A stretch of 64,000 bases of DNA from Phytoseiulus persimilis (taxonomy: Eukaryota > Arthropoda > Arachnida > Mesostigmata > Phytoseiidae), in contig CM075101.1 of NCBI GenBank assembly GCA_037576195.1, forward strand, positions 36,084,001 through 36,148,000, read 5' to 3'. The position numbers were made by a program, and so were the translations under genes. The notes under the pieces are model-generated. The model saw only the letters and a list, made by a program, of their open reading frames with translations, was not told the DNA's origin and did no database searches. The stretch's first letter is position 1, and every line of letters starts with the position of its first letter. Below are positions 23,301 to 33,100 of this stretch, in pieces.

Positions 23301-24004
23301 TATCCCCTTACAATCGTAATGAGCCGCATCCGGTGCTCCTGATCAATGGTCGTCCGGTAGACTCTTCAGAAGTTCTGAAAGGTAAGTTCAGAATGTCGAT
23401 GTGAATCGAACATGGAATGTTCTTATTCTGGAAACGGATCCCTGAAACCAGACATGGAAGCCTATCGGGTCAGGCGGGGCCGTGGCTCAACTGCTTCGAA
23501 TCCGCTAAACCGGGAGCTCCTTGGATTCCAGTGAACGGAGAACTCGTTACCGCCGAGGACTTGGTATTCTATGTCAATGGAAGACCTTCGAGTGTAGTAG
23601 CAGACTTCGCCATCTCCATGGATCTGATGGAAGAACTGTCCGAAGTTGCTCAGAACTCAGCCGTCATTTCATCCTGGAACGATGATTTTCTATCAAGAGG
23701 TGAATGATCGGCAGCAGCTTTCGGCTATTGTCTCACTTTATTCGGCCTGGAAACTGCCTCCGGGGACCTCATTCCATGGAATCTTACAGATACAAGCCTG
23801 CAAACGAACGGAAACACACCGGGTTCCCCACACGACGTCGAGTCCCTTGCCGGGGATCGATTTTCTAAGCCATCGAGAGCCATCAACCCGGGCGGTTCTC
23901 CTAGTTCTTATCGCTCGAAGCCAACAAGGCGCCCTCTGGATCAGCTGAGAAGTACTAGGCGTTTGTCTAGAGCCATGAGGCGCAAGAAAAGAGCTAGAGA
24001 GTGA
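20343..24004 (+). CDS. Secreted modular protein encoded by about 19 phase-1 exons, many of 42 nt
   Basis: No family recognised. Exons: 20343-20418, 20532-20579, 20705-21148, 21267-21308, 21397-21441, 21555-21632, 21671-21769, 21886-21927, 22030-22080, 22205-22297, 22419-22460, 22556-22624, 22715-22753, 22851-22892, 22981-23022, 23126-23167, 23301-23381 (or from 23214), 23532-23699 and 23790-24004. All introns are phase 1, so every internal exon is a multiple of 3. The protein is about 585-614 residues. Exon 1 is a signal peptide (MKWPTVPLLLVLYCTLGSHG). Exon 3 (about residues 42-189) is very hydrophilic and rich in Asn, Arg, Asp and Tyr. The small exons encode modules that often end in an alternating hydrophobic stretch (IQQIEIV, RNVKVT, GLIDIE, NIDII); several carry a VNGxP-type motif (VNGKPF, LNGQPI, INGRPV, VNGRPS). 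The C-terminus is strongly basic (RRLSRAMRRKKRARE). There is no membrane segment after the signal peptide, so it is probably secreted. A polyadenylation signal follows at 24096. Confidence 0.75.
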
Positions 24005-24095
24005 GGTATCGCGATAAATGACAGGACGGCGGGAACAACTGTGTTTGCGACAACTCTGAATCTCTCATTATCGACCCGACAGATTCTCACGCTTG

Positions 24096-24101
24096 AATAA
24101 A
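24096..24101 (+). terminator. Polyadenylation signal (AATAAA) of the phase-1-exon gene
   Basis: AATAAA 92 nt after the TGA at 24002-24004. Only about 140 bp separate it from the stop codon of the convergent gene on the other strand. Confidence 0.65.
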
Positions 24102-24241
24102 TTCAGCAGGATGGATCTGGTTACGGCGGTCTTGATCTGTTACACTCCCTCCGACCAGAGAATTTCATCTCGGTTGCCTATTGTATCATTGCTAATGAAC
24201 GACGAGGACGTGAACGAACAGCGAATCTGTCAAGTTTAGCC

Positions 24242-27200
24242 CTATTCACCGTGCGGCGGCTTCATCGAGAGTATCACGCCTCGGTGATTTGGCACAATTT
24301 CGAGAGCGATAGAACGTTCGAAAGATACTTCTTCAGAAGCTTCTTCAACGAGCACAAATTCAAGAGCGAGCTCGGTGAAATCAGCCTCCTCAACGAGTTT
24401 TCGGGAGGTCGTTTCAGTCACAGCAAGACTCGTCATTCGACTTGTTTGTGAGTCCTCTGGTGAGATGGGGGAGTCCATTTGTGAAGCAGAGAAATCCCTG
24501 GGCTGTTCGGAGATTTCCCTGCTTGGGTCCCTCACTGAATTTGGTTCGTTCCTGAGCATGCCAGGTTGCCCCCGTGTTGTCTCGGTATCGACCACGTCAT
24601 GCTGTGTACTTCGTGGAGCTGTTCCCTCGGTAAAAGTGGTTGACTTTTCGGTGGAGTACCCTGCATGCGATGCGTCTCGCTGATCATCCGCTTCGCTGGG
24701 AGCCCCGGAAGCGAACTTCAAGGTCTGGGCTGAGAACGTTTGAAGAGCTTCACTGGGAGTGGTATCAACTCCGCCGGTGCTCAGTGAGTATACAGACGTT
24801 TCCGATTCCCTTGATGGGAGCGAGCGGTCTCTGTCAGTTCTCACCTTCGACATCGAGTCGGATTCTGCCGCTGATTCCTGACTCGCCGGATCAGTTGTCG
24901 TTGATTCCTTTACCGTGAAGTTTGTGGTCGTCAGCGTCGGGCTCCCTGGCAGGTTTGTCGAGTCGGTTGAGCTTATCGCAGTTGTGGTCAGGTCCGCAGC
25001 ATCTTCTGTAGTGAGGCCTTTCGTTGTTCCGTAGTTCCAGGTAGAACTTCGATCCGTTCCTTCCCATGTCTTGGACGAGCCGTCAGCCTCCCAAGGTGGA
25101 TGAATTTTCGAATATGAAAAAGTCTCAGGGGACTCTGTCGAGTCGGAGAGGTAGGATGCAGCTGTGCTCGAAGCCGCGTCATCTCCTGTGCTGAAAGTTT
25201 CGGTGGGTCCAGGGTCCTGGGTTGCGTGCTCTGCTTGGGTGGGGCTCAAGGAAAAATCTTCCAGTTCTTCTGTGGGAAGGGTTCTGAGCGACGAGAGGCC
25301 ATCGTACTCGGACATTCCACGAGAATCACTTCCAAGGCTTCGATCTGTCCCTTCGTTAGCCTCCGACGGATCGTTCGCTCCTATGGCTGGGTAGGAATCT
25401 AGCTCGGTTTTCTCGAATGAATGAGACAGAGAACTTGGGACCTCCTCTAGTCTCAGCGTCCGGTCCGATGGGAGAACACTTGAGACGTTCGGATCACTGG
25501 CGTTCATTGGTGTCCCATCATTGATGGAGTGCGAAGCATGAGACACCATGAGACGATTGTCCTCTGAAAGCGTCCCTGGAGATCCCTGTGCTCCCTCCAT
25601 TATCAGCATTCCTCCTTCTTCCCGTACTGGCATTGCTGCAGGAGCGATTGAAACTCTATGGCCATTCCCATCTTCAATGCGATTGCCGGAATCACCCGAA
25701 TCATATGCAGGGTTTTTTCCTCGATGAATCGATGCACCTCGAGTCACGTCGTTGAGAAGATCGACTAAACTCTCTCTCAGGCGCCATAGTATTTTTTTCA
25801 ACGGTCCCAGATAGTCCGGACCAGCGCGATTTCTGTTCTGGGTATAAAGCTCCACCGGCGACGAAACATAGCCCGTTGGGATGCAGAGCGATGAAATCAA
25901 ATTCGGTGCGAGAATGAAAAAGTGAGTCAACAAAAACGTTGACATTGTCTGGATTATCAGCATGCTGGGGTCGGGGCGAGAAATGCTCTGAGGAGTAGCT
26001 CCGTTTCCTAAAGGCCTGCAAACAAGGAGGGGATAAACTTTCCGATCTCTCAGCAGGAACGCCGAGAGAGTCGTTCAGCACACAAATCATATTTCCCAAT
26101 ATTCGCCCAAACGAGGACTTCGTTGGGACGTATTCCGTGCTCAGCGTCTCGCGGTGCTTCTTTTGCGCATGGTACTTACCGCCCTCGTTTGGATCGGAAT
26201 CCGTAACCAAACCGTTGATCCCCTCGTCAACAACTTCAGCGTCAACTTCTCCGGTCTCAACCTCCTGCTCAGCAGAATCGGATTCTGCTGAGGTATAGTT
26301 GCTTTCGTCACTCACAACGACATCTCCTCGAACAGGATCGTGGCTCTGCCCATCGGAGCTGTTTGTCTGCTCCGCAGAGCCGCTGGGCTTTTCCGTGGAA
26401 TCGGTGCTTCCTACGGCGGACTCATCGCCACCTCCCTCGGGGTCGGTGTTCCGCCTAACAGATTCAGTGCTCACAGCTGGACCTGAGCTGTCGCCTTGTT
26501 CTTCAGACGAGCTGTCGCCGTGATCTTCAGTCGAACCGCTACCTTGTTCTTCAAGCGAAGCACTGCCTGATTCTTCAGCGGAGACGCTTGCTTCTTCGCC
26601 AACTGTACTGGTCCCCTTTTCCTCAGCGGACTCAACTTCTCGGCCTTCGGTGGAAACGATTTCCTTTTCGCCGGTAGTCTCCTTTTGCTCGGAGAAGCCG
26701 GTGGTTCTCTCAACGGCTGGACTAGCGTCTCCTTCTTCTGCGTGATAGGAGCTGTACCCGGGAGAACGAGTCTCCTGTTCGACTGGAAAACCGGTGCTCT
26801 CCTTTGCGGTAAAGGCGCTTTCCTCTTCAGGTCGGGCACTGTTTTCTACAGAACCATACCCGTGTTCGGCAGCGTCGGCAACTTCCTCCTCAGAGCTGGC
26901 TTTCTCGGTCGCAGAATGGGTGTCTTCTCCAATGGGATCGCTTACCTGGAAAAGCACAACTTGGAAATAGATGCACGCAAGAGGCGAGCGAATCGAGTTG
27001 TAGAAATTCTGGTGGGTGCCGTTCCTGATGCCGTGTAGAACAGAACTGAACGAGTATCAGCTCCCGTTGAGAGATGAACGCCTGACATGCTCCATGGAAT
27101 ATCAGACAATGGACGAACGTGACCACAGCTTCATCGAATTCATTAGAGGTCCGCATTGGCATAATGACTGACCAGACTTGTGCTGGGACTTGGGTCGCGG

Positions 27201-27701
27201 TTCGCGGTGGGAATCGTCAAACCGATGGATTCTTCCGGATCTTCGGGCGGATTTCCGAACCATTGATGCCCGGCCTTGCGCGGTCCCACTTCCAGGGTTG
27301 ATGGTTCAGGTTCCGGAACTGGGGCCGGTGAAGCAAATATATCCCACATAGGAACTGGGCGGTCCGATTCAAGAATCACTTGGAAGTTGGTGCCGTTGAT
27401 CTGAGTTTTCCGAACGAAATTCGATTTGTGAACCACATATCGGTAGATAGGCCTCCCTCCCCGGCGGTTCCCTTCGTCGGGTGCCGAATTCAACGGCTTA
27501 GCGTACTCGTCGGGGAAAGCTGCGGCTGGAATTCGAATAATTGAAAACGGAAAGGAAGTTGGAAGACCTCTGGAACATAAGTTTTTGGGATCATGACGAA
27601 AAATGCAGGCTAGAGGTCCGTGAGAAGGACGCAACGCGAAGAAAACACTTACGTGCAGCAAGCGCGTTCCCAACGAGGCATAAAACAAAGAGGTACTTCA
27701 T
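24242..27701 (-). CDS. Large secreted acidic Ser/Thr-rich (mucin-like) protein, about 991 residues
   Basis: No family recognised. Four exons fit: 27701-27653, 27567-27173, 26945-26180 and 26007-24242, phases 1, 0, 1, ending at TAG. Exon 1 is a signal peptide (MKYLFVLCLVGNALAA). Exon 2 encodes a Pro-containing domain (about residues 17-148). Exon 3 is a low-complexity Glu/Ser/Gly-rich stretch (about 149-403), repeating short units such as SAEE, SGSAS and EEQG. Exon 4 is Ser/Thr/Asp/Glu-rich (about 404-991), as in mucins or proteoglycan cores; many Ser-Gly and Thr clusters could be glycosylated (inference). Exon 3 has no usable ATG of its own, which supports joining it to the signal-peptide exons. 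The weakest points are the GAG acceptor before 27567, the GTCAGT donor at 27172 and the acceptor at 26008. A hydrophobic run near residues 424-446 (MSTFLLTHFFILAPNLISSL) could instead be the signal peptide of a separate gene starting at 25963 or 25948. Confidence 0.62.
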
Positions 27702-28552
27702 CTCCAGCGAACTCTGACGTCGCACCGGTGATGCTCGTCCAAGTTATGATGTTGTTGATCGTGTGCCACAGGTTGTCCTCATTGTGTGTAGATACGCTCA
27801 TCACATGCGGTGATGATGCGGCTCCATCGAGTGCTTAGCATTAATGCATCTCGGTGATAGATTTATGAAGTAATTTGCCGCACTCTGTTTGTGAACAAGC
27901 CATTGTTCGCTTGTCCGGAGGGTTTTCTGAACTCTTGCAAGACGGGCCCGCGTCAACCCTGGGATGTCCGGAGCGCATCATCCGAAAACCGTTACATTCG
28001 CGGTGAATCGAAGCTCGATGATCTGCCGTTCGAAACCAAGTTGTTTCGATGAAAAACTCAGAATTTGCGAATCCTCATCTTAGAGCAGCAATCTCGAAAT
28101 TGAGTGCAAGAGAGGGCTCGGGAGAACGATCACGATCCATGAAATGCTCACAAGAGCAACGGCTTCGCTGTAGCCGAATACGTACGTCAGTAGCATCAAG
28201 TCCCGACTTCTCGATCAGCTAAGGCATCTGCTGAACCGCGAAACACCCGCTGGTTCAAGATCACAGCAATTATACTGAGGAGCTCAACAGTAATGTGACT
28301 CAGTCAATCATCTGCCACCGACATCACATGATTGCCTTTAGGCTACAAACACGTGAAGTTACTAAAATGCGGGCGAGAAGCAGACAGTACTCATCAGCAC
28401 GGCTTCCAGCTCAGGATACGCTGCAAGAAGAGAGTCGAGGTGAGGAGATGGAACAAGTGCGGGGACCTCTCTGACCTCATCTTTCCCGCTTGCTAGAGGA
28501 GCGCAATCATTATTGTTCTGTCGCGAGCGTTACCGTCAAGGACCTCAGAGTT
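27702..28552. other. Promoter side of the acidic secreted gene; no further gene seen
   Basis: AT-richer sequence containing the presumed promoter of the minus-strand gene starting at 27701. No consensus TATA box was found within 60 bp of the ATG; a CATAAATC element lies about 150 bp upstream. No open frame of interest. Confidence 0.3.
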
Positions 28553-28689
28553 TTAAAAATCGGGGAACGTCAGAGTGCAGAGCGGATATGCTGAAGTGTG
28601 ACAAAGGAGAAGGTTAGTTCGTTTGTCTCCGATCGGAATCAAGCTGTCTACCAAGGAGCCTGCCGGGATAAAGGCCCCACCAAAAAAAC

Positions 28690-28890
28690 ACTTCGATTTT
28701 GGAAGACTTAAATTGCTCATATCCGGAGAACCAATGGAGCTACAGCGCCGATAAAAAAAACGTTGTGAAGCTCTTTCCGAGGGCTTTCCGATGTTGTAGG
28801 CGGTCAGCTCTTCTTCAGTCGAGGAGAATGAAAAACTCGTTCGTTTGAGCGGAAGGAAAGGCTGACCCCTTCTCGAATGTGGCTGAAAGT
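28690..28890 (-). repeat. Left arm of a diverged inverted duplication
   Basis: Read on the minus strand, this arm matches the plus strand at about 29030-29230 in the same order: a block around AACGAGTTTTTCATTCTCCT, a GACT-AAGAAGAG block, a block around GCTTCACAACGTTTTTTTT, then TCGGCGCTGTAGCTC and a GATATGAGCA segment. Roughly three quarters of bases agree, with small insertions and deletions. A TATAAAG element on the minus strand (28897-28903) lies just outside this arm, and a 124-codon minus frame (28553-28927) runs through it. It may be one arm of a foldback-type element or one half of an old head-to-head gene-segment duplication. Confidence 0.7.
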
Positions 28891-29029
28891 ACTCCTCTTT
28901 ATACTCCACTCGCACGGCAAGCTCCATCTCGATGCGAGATCGCGTCGCCGAGGAATCAACAGCTGAACATAGGCGGTGGAGCGGGTTTTCTCCAGATCGA
29001 TCCCGGAATCATCCCTCCGAGACTCGGGG

Positions 29030-29230
29030 AAAACTGCTCAGATTGGTCCCGCCTTCTCCTTCCAGGTGAACCAACGAGTTTTTCATTTTCCTCGACTTAA
29101 GAAGAGGTCTCCGCGATCCCCCGCCTATGGCATTCGATAGCCCTCGAAAGAAGCTTCACAACGTTTTTTTTCTCATCGGCGCTGTAGCTCTCCTGGCTCT
29201 CGAGATATGAGCATATTGTCATGAAGCCCA
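29030..29230 (+). repeat. Right arm of the diverged inverted duplication
   Basis: Plus-strand partner of the arm at 28690-28890, separated by a unique spacer of about 140 bp. Read on the minus strand it contains the end of an open frame (ECHRRGIAETSS then stop at 29097) whose counterpart in the left arm is disrupted by small indels and stops. This suggests the right arm keeps the original coding frame and the left is a decayed copy, or that both are noncoding. Confidence 0.7.
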
Positions 29231-29332
29231 AGGAAGCCACATTCAGTCGAGGTACTCCAAAGACGACCGTATCTGGACAGGTAGCCAGAGAGCAGTCAGC
29301 GGAGACCACATGTACGTCACATGCAAGCGATT
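29097..29332 (-). CDS. Possible 3' terminal exon of a minus-strand gene
   Basis: An open frame of about 78 codons ending at TAA, preceded by a very long pyrimidine tract (about 29337-29405 read on the minus strand) and a CAG acceptor at 29335-29333. The peptide looks protein-like: TVVFGVPRLNVASLGFMT, then a Glu/Ser/Lys-rich helix-like segment ending in CHRRGIAETSS. I cannot assign it to a family. The 3' half lies in the right arm of the inverted duplication. Its acceptor phase (1) does not match the donor phase (2) of the next upstream candidate exon, so an intervening exon would be needed. Confidence 0.3.
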
Positions 29333-29728
29333 CTGTGCGCAAGTCGTGTAGGGAGCGAGAGTAAGGCGAGAGAGGAGAGATTGAATAAAAAAGAGACGAC
29401 GAGACGAACACAGCGGAGTCGAATTGTGGACCCTCACGCCCGTCCCTTTCTTCCAACCCAACAGCCCTAGCTTTAGAGTTGAAGCGCCCAGCTCCGCTCG
29501 GAGAATTGTTGTGAAGAGACCCAGCGTCCCATCTTTGACCCCGACAGCGTCCCAAGACCCATCCGACCTCGCCCTTCCGCGCCTCCGAATTGTGTCCGAG
29601 TAAGTTCGCCTACTTACTCTAGGAGCGACGGCCTATCCATCCCCCAGGTCGCTAGGACGCCCTGCGAACGAGCTTTAGCAGATAGCGGAAACCTCGTTAC
29701 AATATCATCGATCGGATGTCACTCTCAC

Positions 29729-30164
29729 CGCGAGTCATAGAAACATGGTTCAGGAATGCCTAGGCTCCTCTGAAAGCAGTGATGATCTTCTCGATTCGTG
29801 GTCACGTTATCTTCCGTCCGTTTTTTCGGGCGATTGCTCGGAAGATTAGAACGAGTTCCGGAGTGCCAGGTTTCAGGCGTGGACATGAGATGAGCGCCCA
29901 GTGAGTTTCGAGGTGAAAAAATACTATCGGATCGACCCGGTTGCTTCGTTTTCGAGTAGTTTTGCTCGAAAGAAGAAACCTCCGCCATCGGTGAACCTTC
30001 CGATATCGGGTTCCCGGTTACAGGCGGTTCTTCACGGGAGGGGTTGGCAGGGGGTGTGGAGGGCTCAATTGAGGAGTATTTCGTATTGAGTACCCTTCCT
30101 GCAATCCCCAACCGATCTGCGCGTTCTTGCAAGCGTTTTTTGGGTGCAGTCGAGGGGAACCTTT
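29729..30164 (-). CDS. Possible internal exon, Ser/Pro-rich, with an SAP-protein-like RLQERADRLGI segment
   Basis: An open frame of about 145 codons bounded by a good donor (GTGAGAG at 29728) and a CAG acceptor at 30167-30165. Near its start it reads APKKRLQERADRLGI, resembling the repeated KKRAERFGI motif that follows the SAP domain in SARNP-type RNA-binding proteins, but it occurs once only and no SAP domain is seen. The rest is low-complexity (Ser, Pro, Asn, Thr, Arg). A possible link to the 29097-29332 exon is undefined. No upstream start exon was identified. Confidence 0.3.
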
Positions 30165-33100
30165 CTGTGTATTATTTTTCGAGATCGGTTGAGAATCGGC
30201 GATTTACGGGTCAGTTCTTTTAGGGACCATGGATCAATTTGAGAAGAACTTCGACGAGCTCTGAAGAACGCATCACTTATCTGATTGTCGAGGAGAAAAG
30301 AGCGACAAGATGCGCGTTTCCAAGAGCTTTCGATTGAAAGTTTTCCAGATCGGATAAAATTTGACCGAATACAGCTTAGAACACGGAGGCCACCGAAATG
30401 TTGCAGCCCAAAGTACACACCATGTTGATCCATATCTAGAAACAGGGAAAGAGCTGTGATTCGCTTCTCAATATAAGGTTTAAGTTTCCCACTCGATTTT
30501 GCCTGACTCAAGTCTGAACACACATGCCGATGTTATCAATCATTTTTCGAAAGATTCAATCATGATCCAGCCGGCCTGCGGCCGACCACCTTGTTCCGGT
30601 TTCGTTCAGAGTCAGGTCGGCTTGCAAGGACTCAGCCCCCGCGTAAGGGAAACCGGAAGTCCCTCCTGAGCGGTGTCTCTCTTATGATAGGTTCTTTGTT
30701 AGCGGGGCTCTTCGTTTTTGTGATCTTGGGCTGGTTATGATCTAATCCGGGAGGAGCTCCGAATGGTGAGCGAATTTTCACTTCATCAGATCTCGAGCTC
30801 GCCCTTCTTCACTGGAAAATCTTTTCAGGATATCATTCGGTCGGGGCCGGTGGAGCTGGCATCGATCGTCAGCCGGTCTTTGGAATGAAGCTATCTAGTC
30901 CCTTGGCTCAGACTGCTTCCTACTCACCACGTTGCGTTCACTCTGCCTTTGTCCTCCTATCTTCGTACGCTTGGAAGCGTCCACGGCCTCTGCCCATAGA
31001 ATACAACGAGTAACCAATTAAAGCAACGTCGCCAATGGCCCGGAAGAAGAACAAGGGCATAATGATGGTGGAAGCCAGACAGCCCGCCCGCCCGACAGCA
31101 GCAGCTTGCTTATTTGCTTGCTCGCCCACACGCTCCAATCTCGATCAGAGCAGCTGTACAGAGGAAGAGGAAATGAATTTTCTGTTATTCGTTCTTTACT
31201 GTCCGATGCGGCAACGGAGCAGCAGAAGCAGCCGCGACCGAGCTCCCGCCAATCTCTCGATCGCGGTGGTAGTGGTAGCGGTGATAGCAAATGTGACAAG
31301 AGCAAGAGTCGCAATGGCCAATACGAATTCGAGCCAAATCTAGCGGAACTCGAAACCGGTTATGTCAACGAAGACTGCGATCGTCGCTGCCGAGGCTCGA
31401 GATAATGGCATCGATGACGACCAGCGAAATCGTCCGGAACATTCCATGAACCGGCCTTTTACCTCTGTTTCAGACGATCTGCTCTCCGCTATCGTACTCG
31501 CATGTTCCATTCGTCAGCCAATGACCGTTGGCAGCCTGACAATAATCCGCGCTTGTACATCTCGAGAGTCAAATGAGGCTTCTCGACTCTCATGAGGTGG
31601 AAATCACACGAACGGAGCGAGCCCGAAGCACGCGCCTTCGAAGCTGAGCGCTCCTAGCGTTTCTCCGTGCTGTGAACGTAGGAACGCCGATTTTCGGGAT
31701 TGCGTTTCATTGATCACATCGCCAATGACATCGTATTGTCGGGTGCTTTTCACATCAGGAGCTTATCCACCCCGGAAGTTGCGTCGATTCTCAAGACTCC
31801 ATCAGCCCATCAAGCGTTGCAAGTCAGCGAGAGATCAACGCTCTGTCTCTTCGAAAGTCGTCTGCATGCCCATCCCTGCACTTCGACTTTTTCCTCGGGA
31901 GAGCCACGAGTTCTCCCTCAAGCAGTCTCCCGACTCCTTCCCGGTCGGATCCTCGATTGAGACCGAGCCTCAGGGCCCTGGGTTTCTCCTCCAGAGGGCG
32001 CACGTTATCCTTACTGATTTGAATCAGCGGTCGCCATCTAACGGCCCGAGCTCATTCTGTCCAGCGGACTCGAGCTCCGTGAATTATCGCTCATCGATTT
32101 CGAATATCTGGTGATCCTATTTCGCGTACCATTTCAATCTCGCATACTGCTAGAAGTCACATATCGTTCAGCGGGCCAGGGTGCTGGGCAACACCTTCCG
32201 AGAGAGCGCGTTCAGCGTCCCAGGAGCGCAAGCCTTTGGGATTCGATGATCGATCGAGGTCCGCCATCCTAGGGGGCCAGCTGTTCCCAGAAATTCCGTC
32301 AATCTTCCCCTGGCGAGTTATTACCTGGATCGGATTCGGATTCTTTGGATCTTACATACGTACATATGTTCCCTTCTATTACAGGGGTGACTTGTGTTGC
32401 GCCCCGAGATAACATTCCAGAGTTCTCCCATCGCCTTGAGATTGCCTCAGTCCTTCACAGGTTCTTCGATGTCGAGTCAGGGTGAAGTCCCAGTCGGAAC
32501 GGGGTTTCCACCTGGGAGTACTTCCATCCATCGCATTCCAGAATGACGTGTTTGTCGGTTGCCAGCGTTCCTCATTGAGTGCATCTCATTCCATGGAAGG
32601 ATCAGGGGAGTGTTGTCGGCTCCTGGTGTTGAGCATTCCCGCTGTGGCTCGAGAAGAGGCCGAGGAGTCTAGCTGGCATCATATCGGGGCGGTGCATCTC
32701 ATCGCAACGATGCGCATACCGGTGATAGTATGGGGGGGGGGGGGGGGGAACTGTAGGGGTATATTGCGAGGGGGGAAGTGGGTGGCCTATGTCCTTCCTT
32801 TTGAGCCACCCCACAATATTCCGTTGGTTGCACGTCGATGATTCACGTCGACGCTCATTGAGGACAAACAGACAAACGTATTCTTGGTCACCCCGAGATC
32901 TTCAAGTTCATAATAGATCCCCTTTTTTTAACTCCCTTGCTTTCACTTCCGTGTTGGCTATCTCGGTGGCCCTGACTCCCATTCTGGAACATCTGTCTCA
33001 CTCTCCCAAAATACTCCATTTTGCCGATGGTCTATGACATCGAAGGAGCCAAAACCCAGTTCTCCCACGAACCACAGCCTTCAATACGGTGGAGTGTGGT

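Noticed and set aside
30938-31405. Overlapping frames with Lys/Arg-rich or Leu-rich heads
   Set aside because: Open frames occur on both strands with short, repetitive composition and no splice or promoter signals; they are probably not genes.
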